Below are positions 1 through 7,768 of a stretch of DNA of 7,768 nt, in pieces. Position numbers and translations under genes: made by a program. The notes under the pieces were generated by a model. That model ran no database searches and was not told the origin of the DNA. It saw only the letters and a list, made by a program, of their open reading frames with translations. The stretch is from positions 1 to 7,768 of the forward strand of contig CANHRF010000048.1 in the NCBI GenBank assembly GCA_947463335.1, given 5' to 3'. Each line of letters begins with the position of its first letter. Position 1 is the stretch's first letter. Source of the DNA: Actinomycetota bacterium (GTDB taxonomy: Bacteria; Actinomycetota; Actinomycetes; Nanopelagicales; Nanopelagicaceae).

Positions 1-941
1 GCTTTTGCAGCTGGGCCAGTGCGAAGTAAATCTTGCGGAGGCAGTGAGTAATGAGAGTCTGCCGTCAGTAGTAATTGTTCCGGTCTCTTCGCGGTTGCAG
101 CAGTTGTTGAAGCCGCTACAGGTGCCTGAACCTGGCGCGGAACTTCTACAGTGAACTCTTCATCAAATTCTTCTTCATCTAAATCTTCATCCGCGACTTC
201 ATCGGCAGGCTGATTCCAAGCGACGACTGGAGTTTCAAAGGGCGGAGTATCGGAAATTTCAAAATCTACTTCATCGCGTTGTGGGCGCTTTGCCCAGATC
301 CAATTAAAGGTATTTTTGATTCTGATAAATAAAGATGAGAGCGGAGTTGCGGTTGTTACTAGCACTCCAAAGATAAATAGCGCCACCAATAATGGGTATG
401 CCAGCACGGAAGTCATTAAGCGTTCTAGCGGCATTGAAACGGCATAACCTAGCCAGCCGCCCCCATTTCGCATAGCCAAAGTTCCAGTCGGATTTATCGC
501 TCCCAGTGAGCCGTTGAAGAGATGCGCCAAACCGGTCGCGCTAAAAATCATCGTAACTATTCCAACAACGATTCGAGAAGTATCTTTCTTCTCATCAGGT
601 GATCGGAATAAGCGAATTGCAAAGTAAATGATTACAACAGGTGCGAAGAATCCGATTCGCCCAAAAGCTCCGTAAATAACTGCGTATAAATTTCTACCTA
701 CAAAGTTATCGGCGGCGAACCAAGTTCCAGCAAATGCGGCTAAAGCCAAAATCAGCAATAGGAAGGCGAGGCCATCGCGGTGATGCGCTGGATCTAAGTC
801 GCGGGCTCCGCGCGCCAGAAAACGGACGGTAGATCCGGCTGCTTTCGCTAACGCTCGCCAGAGAGAACCAATTGCGCGGCTAATTACCGAGAAGACTGAC
901 TTACTCGCCTTGCGTGAGGTTGTACTTTTTTTCTTAGCCAC
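1..941 (-). CDS. ftsK: DNA translocase FtsK, N-terminal part (3' end outside window)
   Basis: FtsK/SpoIIIE-type translocases pump DNA at the division septum and help resolve chromosome dimers. Only the first 313 codons are present; the gene runs off the left edge. The start is GTG at 941-939, giving MAKKKSTTSRKASK, a basic cytoplasmic leader. Four hydrophobic segments follow at about residues 57-77, 86-112, 123-142 and 183-201, the usual N-terminal membrane domain. After them comes a linker with a strongly acidic run at about 248-263, then YSLPPQDLLRTG at about 298-309. This Y-x-LP-x3-LL-x-G signature precedes the motor domain in FtsK proteins. The Walker ATPase and gamma domains lie outside the window. 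The gene starts 17 bp after rnj, so it is probably cotranscribed. AAAGG sits almost against the GTG, so the ribosome site is poor. Identity rests on membrane topology, the LP-LL signature and conserved position after rnj. Confidence 0.93.
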   Translation of the reverse strand, partial: MAKKKSTTSRKASKSVFSVISRAIGSLWRALAKAAGSTVRFLARGARDLDPAHHRDGLAFLLLILALAAFAGTWFAADNFVGRNLYAVIYGAFGRIGFFAPVVIIYFAIRLFRSPDEKKDTSRIVVGIVTMIFSATGLAHLFNGSLGAINPTGTLAMRNGGGWLGYAVSMPLERLMTSVLAYPLLVALFIFGVLVTTATPLSSLFIRIKNTFNWIWAKRPQRDEVDFEISDTPPFETPVVAWNQPADEVADEDLDEEEFDEEFTVEVPRQVQAPVAASTTAATAKRPEQLLLTADSHYSLPPQDLLRTGPAAK

Positions 942-958
942 ACCTTTAATCTTACTGG

Positions 959-2641
959 CTAGACCTCAATTACCACGGGAACGATCATTGGGCGTCGCCG
1001 ATGTTTTCCGCCGACCCAACTGCCAATAGTTCTGCGAACCACTTGATTGAGTTGATGCGTTCCATTTACGCCGTCAGCTACTGCTCGTTGCAACGCTTTC
1101 TCAATCTGACCCTTAACTTCGTCAAAAAGCGCTTCATCTTCATTAAATCCTCGTGCATGAATATCTGGACCTGCGATTATCTTGCCGCTCTGAGATTCAA
1201 TTACAACAACTACCGAGATAAATCCTTCCTCACCTAAGATCCTACGATCCTTAAGTGAAGACTCAGTGATATCACCAATGCTCTGGCCATCTACATATAC
1301 AAATCCACAAGGTACTGAGCCAGCAACGCTAGCTACGTGATCTACTAAATCTACGACGATGCCATTTTCAATAACGAATGCGTTCTCACGAGGTACTCCA
1401 GCCTGAATTGCGAGCTCAGCATTGGCTTTGAGGTGGCGCCATTCACCGTGTACCGGCAGAGCGTACTTAGGTTTAACAATGTTGTAGCAGTACAACAACT
1501 CCCCTGCTGCCGCGTGGCCTGAAACGTGAACCATGGCATTTGCCTTATGAACTACCTTCGCTCCAAAGCGAGTGAGTTCGTTAATAACTCGAAATACTGA
1601 ATTTTCATTTCCTGGGATAAGCGATGAAGCCAAAATCACCGTGTCACCATCACCGACTCTTATCTGATGATCGCCATTGGCCATTCGGGAAAGCGCCGCC
1701 ATCGGTTCACCCTGTGAACCTGTGCAAATCAAAACAACTCGATCATCATAATTATCTAGATCTTTAGCATCAATAACTATTCCCGCTGGCACATTTAAAT
1801 AGCCCATATCTTCGGCGATCTTCATATTGCGCACCATGGAACGGCCAATGAATACCACCTTGCGATCGTGAAGCGCTGCAGTATCAATCACTTGCTGGAC
1901 GCGGTGAACGTGCGAAGAGAACGATGCGACTATGACTCGTTTCTTAGTCGCAGCAATAGCGCGATTTAGCGCGGGGATTATCTCTCGCTCAGATGGGGTA
2001 AAGCCTGGAACATCAGCATTCGTCGAATCGACTAAGAATAAATCAACGCCTTCATCGCCGAGTCGAGCAAAGGTACGTAAATCAGTAATTCGACCATCAA
2101 GTGGTAGTTGATCCATCTTAAAGTCACCAGTGTGTAAAACAGTTCCGGCTTTGGTGTGAATTGCGATCGCCAGTGCATCTGGAATCGAGTGATTTACTGC
2201 AACAAATTCAACTTCAAATGGGCCGATATCTTCTCGCATTCCTTCTTTAACTTCGCGCGTTACGGGCGAAATGCGATGTTCTTTAAGTTTTGCTGAAACC
2301 AAGGCCAGGGTCAGTGCTGATCCGTAGATTGCAATATCGCCCCGCTCGCGAAGCAAATATGGCGTAGCGCCGATGTGATCCTCGTGCCCGTGTGTTAAGA
2401 CCAGACCGACTACATCATCTAAGCGATCTCTGATGTAGCTAAAGTCAGGGAGAATTAAATCGATTCCAGGTTGATTCTCTTCAGGGAAAAGTACGCCGCA
2501 GTCAACGATTAAGAGTTTTCCATTGGTTTCAAAGACAGTCATATTGCGACCGATCTCCGCTAAACCACCAAGTGCAACGATTCGCAATCCCCCAGCAACT
2601 AATTTGCTAGGAGTGCCGAGATCTGGATGAGGGTGGGTCAT
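959..2641 (-). CDS. rnj: Ribonuclease J
   Basis: RNase J is a zinc-dependent cytoplasmic nuclease with endonuclease and 5'-to-3' exonuclease activity, used in mRNA decay and rRNA processing. The metallo-beta-lactamase motif THGHEDHIGA supplies H-x-H-x-D-H. Further metal ligands are the His in VNHSIPDA and the Asp in HTGDFK. The beta-CASP region carries TGSQGEP, VSGHA and PVHGE, and a complete C-terminal domain ends in RRRPMIVPVVIEV. I place the start at ATG 2641-2639, giving 560 residues beginning MTHPHPDLG, which matches my memory of actinobacterial RNase J N-termini. The longer frame from GTG 2665 adds eight residues (MALHYKDF), overlaps the dapA stop and has no Shine-Dalgarno. With the ATG start the gap to dapA is 7 bp; the ribosome site is weak (AAAGA), so translational coupling to dapA is plausible. 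It is followed by ftsK after 17 bp. Confidence 0.96.
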   Translation of the reverse strand: MTHPHPDLGTPSKLVAGGLRIVALGGLAEIGRNMTVFETNGKLLIVDCGVLFPEENQPGIDLILPDFSYIRDRLDDVVGLVLTHGHEDHIGATPYLLRERGDIAIYGSALTLALVSAKLKEHRISPVTREVKEGMREDIGPFEVEFVAVNHSIPDALAIAIHTKAGTVLHTGDFKMDQLPLDGRITDLRTFARLGDEGVDLFLVDSTNADVPGFTPSEREIIPALNRAIAATKKRVIVASFSSHVHRVQQVIDTAALHDRKVVFIGRSMVRNMKIAEDMGYLNVPAGIVIDAKDLDNYDDRVVLICTGSQGEPMAALSRMANGDHQIRVGDGDTVILASSLIPGNENSVFRVINELTRFGAKVVHKANAMVHVSGHAAAGELLYCYNIVKPKYALPVHGEWRHLKANAELAIQAGVPRENAFVIENGIVVDLVDHVASVAGSVPCGFVYVDGQSIGDITESSLKDRRILGEEGFISVVVVIESQSGKIIAGPDIHARGFNEDEALFDEVKGQIEKALQRAVADGVNGTHQLNQVVRRTIGSWVGGKHRRRPMIVPVVIEV

Positions 2642-2648
2642 AAAATCT

Positions 2649-3536
2649 TTATAGTGCAACGCCACCGGCGATTAGATCTTTACGCAATTGCGTGATCTGA
2701 TCTTCGGTTGCATCGACGAGAGGAAGTCTTGTATATCCACCAGGTAGGCCCATCATATTTAGCGCAGCCTTAGTGAGAATCGCACCCTGTGTGCGGAATG
2801 TGCCAGTGAAGACTGGAAGTAACTTCTGATGAATTTCTAAGGCCCGTGCAGCATTGCCAGCGAACCAAGAGTTAAGCATCTCTTTGAGATCTTTACCGAC
2901 GGTGTGGCCACAAACTGAAACCATGCCAACAGCACCTACTGAGAGCAGTGGCAGGTTAAGAATGTCATCACCTGAATAAACAGGAATTCCACAGCGCTTG
3001 ATTACCCAAGAAGTTGAAGCAACGTTTCCTTTAGCATCTTTTAGCGCAACGATCTGTGGGTGGTTGTAGAGCTCAACAATCGTGTCGGGTTCAATCTCAA
3101 TTCCGCAGCGACCAGGGATGTCGTACATCATCATTGGTAGATCGGTTGCGCTAGCGATCGCTTTAAAGTGTGCAGCGACGCCTGCTTGTGGAGGTTTATT
3201 GTAATACGGTGCGACAACTAGCAAGCCATCGGCGCCAGCCTTTTCGGTGCGCTTAGCCTGATTAATTGAATAATCAGTTTCATTATCTCCAGCGCCGGAA
3301 ACGACAAAAATCTTTGGGCCAACTACGCCTTTAACAACACGGATAATCTCTTCTTTCTCAGAAGATTTAGTGGTTGGAGCCTCACCAGTGGTTCCGTTAA
3401 CCGCGATTCCGTCGTGACCATTGGCTACGAGATGCGCCGCAAGTTTTTCAACACCTGGCCAATCGATTTTTCCATCTTTATCAAACGGCGTCACCATTGC
3501 GGTGAGCATACGTCCGAATGGCGCTTCTATTGTCAT
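2649..3536 (-). CDS. dapA: 4-hydroxy-tetrahydrodipicolinate synthase
   Basis: DapA condenses pyruvate with aspartate-4-semialdehyde, the first committed step towards diaminopimelate (peptidoglycan) and lysine. The protein has 295 residues, the normal family length, forming one TIM barrel. Visible catalytic features are NGTTGE at 47-52 with the Thr of the proton relay, YYNKPP at 111-116 with the second relay Tyr, YDIPGRCG at 138-145 with the catalytic Tyr and substrate-binding Arg, and ALKDAKG at 164-170 with K166 as the expected Schiff-base lysine. The start is ATG 3536-3534, with a weak AGG-type ribosome site about 8 nt upstream. It lies 17 bp after thyX and 7 bp before rnj, so it is probably in one transcript with them. 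The next enzyme, DapB, is encoded about 2 kb away in the other minus-strand group. No lysine riboswitch fits in the short gap upstream. Confidence 0.97.
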   Translation of the reverse strand: MTIEAPFGRMLTAMVTPFDKDGKIDWPGVEKLAAHLVANGHDGIAVNGTTGEAPTTKSSEKEEIIRVVKGVVGPKIFVVSGAGDNETDYSINQAKRTEKAGADGLLVVAPYYNKPPQAGVAAHFKAIASATDLPMMMYDIPGRCGIEIEPDTIVELYNHPQIVALKDAKGNVASTSWVIKRCGIPVYSGDDILNLPLLSVGAVGMVSVCGHTVGKDLKEMLNSWFAGNAARALEIHQKLLPVFTGTFRTQGAILTKAALNMMGLPGGYTRLPLVDATEDQITQLRKDLIAGGVAL

Positions 3537-3553
3537 AGGTGCAACCTACCGTT

Positions 3554-4273
3554 TTAAGGTGCGATCCGTCCAGATTTCTCGAACGCTCCGTAGGTAAGGG
3601 GCATCAATTTTGCGAATTCGGCTTCCATCTTCTCGGCAACCATCTCAATTTCCCGTTGTGGGTAACTAGGAAAATGCGAACCTTCGCGCGCTGTGCGCAG
3701 TGAGAGAAAATTCATCAACGCACGTGCATTCATAGTCACATACATTGATGAGTAAGTTGCAACCGGCAAGACAACGCGGGCTACTTCTCGAGCAACTCCA
3801 GCATCAAGCATCTTCTTATAGCTTTCGTATGCAATTAAATAGGCTTCCTTCATAGCGCTAACTGAGATATCAAATTGCTCTTTTGTGCCATCTTCAAATG
3901 TATATGCGCCAGTTTTTCCAACTTGAATCAATTTACGTTCTTTTGATGGAATATAGAAAACTGGTTTTAGTTCGCGATAACGCCCTGACTCTTCATTGTA
4001 AGAAGCGATGCGATGGCGCATAAACTCACGGAAGACAAATATTGGTGCGCTGATGAAAAAAGTCATCGAAGTGTGTTCGAATGGGGAGCCGTGACGTTCG
4101 CGGGCGAGATAGTTGATCAACCCTGCTGAGCGCGCTGGATCTTCCCCAATTTCATCAAGCGATTGTTCACCGGCAGTGGAGACGCGGGCAGCCCAAATTA
4201 CATCGGCATCGCTAGCGCTTGATTTGACGAGTTCTACTGTGACATCGTCGCGGAAGATAACTTCTTGGCTCAT
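3554..4273 (-). CDS. thyX: Flavin-dependent thymidylate synthase
   Basis: ThyX methylates dUMP to dTMP using methylene-tetrahydrofolate, FAD and NADPH; it is unrelated to ThyA. The signature RHR-x2-S-x-NE-x-S-x-R is intact as RHRIASYNEESGR. The conserved C-terminal part includes NARALMNFLSLRT and PSYPQREIEMVAEKMEAEF, and the chain ends YGAFEKSGRIAP, as I recall for actinobacterial ThyX. I choose ATG 4273-4271 (MSQEVIFRDD, 239 residues) because AAGGTG at 4285-4280 lies 8 nt upstream as a good Shine-Dalgarno. The longer frame starting at GTG 4282 would place its start codon inside that Shine-Dalgarno and adds only MTH. This is the first gene of the left minus-strand group and is divergent from azlC, so it needs its own promoter within the 60 bp gap. 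It is followed by dapA after 17 bp. Whether the genome also has thyA cannot be seen here. Confidence 0.97.
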   Translation of the reverse strand: MSQEVIFRDDVTVELVKSSASDADVIWAARVSTAGEQSLDEIGEDPARSAGLINYLARERHGSPFEHTSMTFFISAPIFVFREFMRHRIASYNEESGRYRELKPVFYIPSKERKLIQVGKTGAYTFEDGTKEQFDISVSAMKEAYLIAYESYKKMLDAGVAREVARVVLPVATYSSMYVTMNARALMNFLSLRTAREGSHFPSYPQREIEMVAEKMEAEFAKLMPLTYGAFEKSGRIAP

Positions 4274-4333
4274 GTGCGTCACCTTATATAGAGCGCGCTA
4301 TCTCGCCGAGGATATCTAGGGCAGAATGCACCC
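4274..4333. promoter_or_regulatory. Divergent thyX/azlC promoter region
   Basis: This 60 bp gap must hold promoters for both thyX (minus) and azlC (plus). Seen directly: a self-complementary TATATA at 4285-4290 usable as a -10 element in either direction; TATCCT on the minus strand at 4315-4310, a TANNNT match that would leave the thyX Shine-Dalgarno in the transcript; TATCTA on the plus strand at 4313-4318; and two small palindromes, AGCGCGCT at 4292-4299 and CTCGCCGAG at 4302-4310. None of the -10 candidates has a convincing -35 partner. That promoters exist here is inferred from gene orientation; the exact elements are uncertain, and the palindromes could be operator half-sites or chance. 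Confidence 0.4.
4280..4285 (-). promoter_or_regulatory. Shine-Dalgarno that sets the thyX start
   Basis: On the minus strand AAGGTG is followed by 8 nt and then ATG at 4273. This spacing supports ATG 4273 as the thyX start. The alternative start, GTG at 4282-4280, is part of the Shine-Dalgarno itself and has no ribosome site of its own. Confidence 0.7.
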
Positions 4334-5008
4334 GTGTCTAGAGTGAACCGCGCCACCGCCGCCCAATCATTGAGCGTATCTCTGACTGTTGGCGCTTATG
4401 GAATTGCCTTTGGTGCAGCATCTGTAGCCGCCGGATTCTCCGTTTTGCAGAGCTGTTTACTCTCGCTTCTGACTTTTACTGGCGCATCTCAATTTGCAGT
4501 GGTTGGCGTGTTGGGTGCAGGAGGTAGTGCGCTGAGCGGAATAGCGACTGCAACTTTATTAGGTGTGCGAAATACTCTTTATGGACTTCGCATGGCGCCG
4601 GTGTTAAACGTTAAAGGTTTGCGCCGTGTTTTTGCCGCACAGATAACAATTGATGAATCAACTGGCGTTGCTCTCTCGCAAGAACGCTTAGGGGTTAAAG
4701 AAGCGCGCCAGGGATTCTGGCTCACTGGTATTGGCGTCTTTATCTTCTGGAATATCTTCACACTAGCTGGCGCTCTCGGTGCGCAAGCTATGGGAAATCC
4801 CGCAGCGTGGGGCTTAGATGCGGCAGTGCCTGCGGCTTTTCTTGGACTACTTTGGCCACGGTTAATTAGCAAGACCGACCGAGTACTTGCACTCTCTGCT
4901 TGCGCGCTTGCGCTAGCAATGACACCCTACTTTGTGCCGGGAGTGCCAATTATTGCTACCGCGGTTTTGGCAGTCTTCTTCGGAATGCGAGCCAGCATAT
5001 GGAGATAA
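4334..5008 (+). CDS. azlC: AzlC family branched-chain amino-acid exporter, large subunit
   Basis: AzlC with the small subunit AzlD forms an inner-membrane exporter; characterised members export branched-chain amino acids or analogues such as azaleucine. The 224-residue chain is of family length and almost wholly hydrophobic. Family features include TFTGASQFAVVG at 47-58, the GVRNTLYG segment at 77-84, ITIDEST at 104-110 and VPAAFLGLLWP at 165-175. Membrane stretches appear near 14-36, 41-62, 64-80, 130-152, 163-177, 185-200 and 202-218. The start is GTG 4334, but GTG 4343 (codon 4) is equally possible; neither has a Shine-Dalgarno, so a short leader or leaderless message is possible. It overlaps azlD by 10 bp. 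It is oriented opposite to all its neighbours. The transported substrate cannot be deduced from the sequence; lysine-pathway neighbours do not prove a link. Confidence 0.9.
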   Translation: MSRVNRATAAQSLSVSLTVGAYGIAFGAASVAAGFSVLQSCLLSLLTFTGASQFAVVGVLGAGGSALSGIATATLLGVRNTLYGLRMAPVLNVKGLRRVFAAQITIDESTGVALSQERLGVKEARQGFWLTGIGVFIFWNIFTLAGALGAQAMGNPAAWGLDAAVPAAFLGLLWPRLISKTDRVLALSACALALAMTPYFVPGVPIIATAVLAVFFGMRASIWR

Positions 5009-5322
5009 ATCTGGTAGATCCGTTTTGGATTGCGGTAATCGGAACTAGCGTTCTTGCTTTTGTACTTAAATACCTCGGGCATAGCGTCCCAAAGCGTTGG
5101 TTATCTCATCCCCGAATTTTAAAGATTAACTCGTTGATTCCGATTGCGCTTTTAAGTGCGCTAGTGGCCGTGCAATCCTTCACAAAGGATTCAAGGCTCA
5201 TAGCCGACCAACGTATGGCTGGCGTAGGAGTCGCGGTAGTTGCGTTGATTCTGCGTGCACCATTTCCGGTGGTTGTGCTTTCCGCTGCAGCGACTTCCGC
5301 AGCGCTATTTCATATAAACTAG
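4999..5322 (+). CDS. azlD: AzlD family exporter, small subunit
   Basis: AzlD is the small membrane partner of AzlC. From ATG 4999 the product has 107 residues, the normal AzlD size, with hydrophobic segments at about 8-24, 44-60, 73-86 and 88-104. The family pattern is visible in LIPIALLSALVAVQSF (46-61), the Asp-Gln-Arg before the third segment (70-72), LRAPFPVVVLSAAATSAAL near the end. The frame is open back to an ATG at 4900, but those extra 33 codons lie entirely inside azlC and give a Cys- and Asn-rich peptide with no AzlD resemblance, so I reject that start. ATG 4999 overlaps the azlC stop by 10 bp and lacks a strong ribosome site, suggesting translational coupling and balanced subunit production. 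The stop lies 6 bp from the end of the convergent glutaredoxin-like gene. Confidence 0.9.
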   Translation: MEINLVDPFWIAVIGTSVLAFVLKYLGHSVPKRWLSHPRILKINSLIPIALLSALVAVQSFTKDSRLIADQRMAGVGVAVVALILRAPFPVVVLSAAATSAALFHIN

Positions 5323-5328
5323 TTAGTA

Positions 5329-5586
5329 TTAAATAATATTTAGCGCTTGTAACTTCGCCTTTAAATCATTATCAGAAGGTTCAGTTAGGTGTGTTCCATC
5401 AGAGAAGACGATTACCGGAATCGACTGCGCTCCCCCGTTGATCTCAACTACCTTTGCGGCAGCTGATTCATCTTTTTCGACGTCAATATGATTTACCTGA
5501 ACATCTAGCTCTTCAAAGAGACGCTTCGAGCGGCGGCAATCTCCACACCAGTCAGCACCATACATAGTGATATCTGCTTTAGCCAT
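5329..5586 (-). CDS. Glutaredoxin-like protein with CGDC active site
   Basis: This is a small cytoplasmic thiol-disulfide oxidoreductase of 85 residues with a single thioredoxin fold. The N-terminal strand TMYGADW leads into the redox motif C14-G-D-C17, followed by a basic helix (RRSKRLFEEL). The cis-proline segment is SIPVIVF with P57, and the chain ends in a helix after PSDNDLKAKL. The motif differs from CPYC of classical glutaredoxins, CVQC of NrdH and CGYC of mycoredoxin-1. In a glutathione-lacking actinobacterium a mycothiol- or thioredoxin-linked role is likely, but that is inference. The start ATG 5586 has a strong ribosome site, AAGGAG with 7 nt spacing, which overlaps the dapB stop codon. 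It is therefore the last gene of the pnp-M16-dapB group. Its partner protein is unknown. Its end faces azlD across 6 bp. Confidence 0.88.
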   Translation of the reverse strand: MAKADITMYGADWCGDCRRSKRLFEELDVQVNHIDVEKDESAAAKVVEINGGAQSIPVIVFSDGTHLTEPSDNDLKAKLQALNII

Positions 5587-5593
5587 TTACGAT

Positions 5594-5597
5594 CTCC

Positions 5598-5599
<2 letters not shown>
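5594..5599 (-). promoter_or_regulatory. Strong Shine-Dalgarno of the glutaredoxin-like gene, overlapping the dapB stop
   Basis: AAGGAG on the minus strand precedes ATG 5586 by 7 nt. Its first two bases are the last two of the dapB TAA stop. It is the best ribosome site in the window, so this small gene may be translated more strongly than its upstream neighbours. Confidence 0.85.
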
Positions 5600-7609
<2,010 letters not shown>

Positions 7610-7627
7610 TTAGAGTCTGTTCTCTAC

Positions 7628-7768
7628 TTACTCAGCGCTCGGTGTTGATCCATCTTCGAGAACTGGAACAAGTGAGAGCTTGCCCTTTGGATCGATTTCA
7701 CCGATCTCAACCTGAATCTTGTCGCCAACCTTCATAACTTCTTCAAGGTTTTCAATGCGCTTTCCACC
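7628..7768 (-). CDS. pnp: Polyribonucleotide nucleotidyltransferase, C-terminal end (5' part outside window)
   Basis: PNPase degrades RNA 3' to 5' by phosphorolysis. Only the last 46 codons and the TAA stop are present. They read GGKRIENLEEVMKVGDKIQV, continue VEIGEIDPKGKLSLVPV, and end VLEDGSTPSAE. VGDKIQVEIGEID followed by GKLSL is the terminal half of an S1 RNA-binding domain, and GGKRIE before it is characteristic of actinobacterial PNPase. The position immediately upstream of an M16 peptidase and dapB agrees. Other S1-domain proteins could show a similar tail, but the combination of tail and neighbours makes pnp by far the best call. It is the first visible gene of the right-hand minus-strand group. 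Confidence 0.92.
   Translation of the reverse strand, partial: GGKRIENLEEVMKVGDKIQVEIGEIDPKGKLSLVPVLEDGSTPSAE

Noticed and set aside
1001..1237. Plus-strand open frame of 78 codons opposite rnj
   Set aside because: It is antisense to a well-supported RNase J coding region and shows no recognisable family features or ribosome site.
3537..3553. Possible lysine riboswitch ahead of dapA
   Set aside because: The gap is 17 bp, far too short for a lysine riboswitch, and the upstream sequence is thyX coding DNA.
4113..4319. Plus-strand open frame of 68 codons covering the thyX start and part of the divergent gap
   Set aside because: Most of it is antisense to thyX, the peptide is Ser/Thr-rich without a recognisable fold, and it would run through the region needed for promoters.
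4579..4872. Minus-strand open frame of 97 codons opposite azlC
   Set aside because: It is a shadow of azlC, with a composition (Pro, Ala, Lys, Arg-rich) typical of antisense reading of a membrane protein gene.
4900..4998. 33-codon upstream extension of azlD from an ATG at 4900
   Set aside because: It lies wholly within azlC in another frame, encodes a peptide unlike AzlD, and the ATG at 4999 gives the normal family length.
7611..7626. Inverted repeat TAGAG - 6 nt - CTCTA between pnp and the M16 peptidase gene, considered as a terminator
   Set aside because: The stem is only 5 bp, mostly weak, and lacks a following T-run; it precedes the start codon directly, so at most it could lightly affect translation.

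Overview
The window is a chromosomal core-gene segment of an actinobacterium with moderate, not high, G+C. Six genes in the order pnp - M16 peptidase - dapB - thyX - dapA - rnj - ftsK type arrangement match, from memory, the conserved neighbourhood of Streptomyces and relatives. The protein sequences (RNase J beginning MTHPHPDLG, actinobacterial-type ThyX, DapB beginning [17 protein letters not shown]) also point to Actinomycetota. Short gaps, overlapping genes and the lowered G+C suggest a small streamlined genome, such as a freshwater acI/Nanopelagicales lineage. That placement is inference; nothing in the window proves it.

Layout, read in the direction of the minus strand from the right edge: the 3' end of pnp (PNPase S1 domain), an M16 zinc peptidase, dapB overlapping it by 4 bp, and a small CGDC glutaredoxin-like protein whose Shine-Dalgarno overlaps the dapB stop. 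Then comes a two-gene plus-strand cassette, azlC-azlD (branched-chain amino-acid exporter family). It converges on the glutaredoxin gene with a 6 bp gap and diverges from thyX across a 60 bp intergenic region. The minus-strand series resumes with thyX, dapA, rnj and the 5' part of ftsK, all separated by 7-17 bp.

The genes serve RNA turnover (PNPase and RNase J), diaminopimelate/lysine synthesis (DapA and DapB, consecutive steps), dTMP synthesis (ThyX), chromosome segregation (FtsK), protein turnover (M16 peptidase), thiol redox (glutaredoxin-like) and amino-acid export (AzlCD). The azlCD cassette splits the minus-strand series into two probable transcription units: pnp to grx, and thyX to ftsK.

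Three gene starts deserve correction from the longest reading frame: rnj (ATG at 2641, not GTG at 2665), thyX (ATG at 4273, not GTG at 4282) and azlD (ATG at 4999, not 4900). No mobile element, CRISPR array, RNA gene, pseudogene or evident novel system was found. No gene-free stretch exceeds about 60 bases. The most interesting features are the placement of azlCD and the compact regulatory region it shares with thyX.
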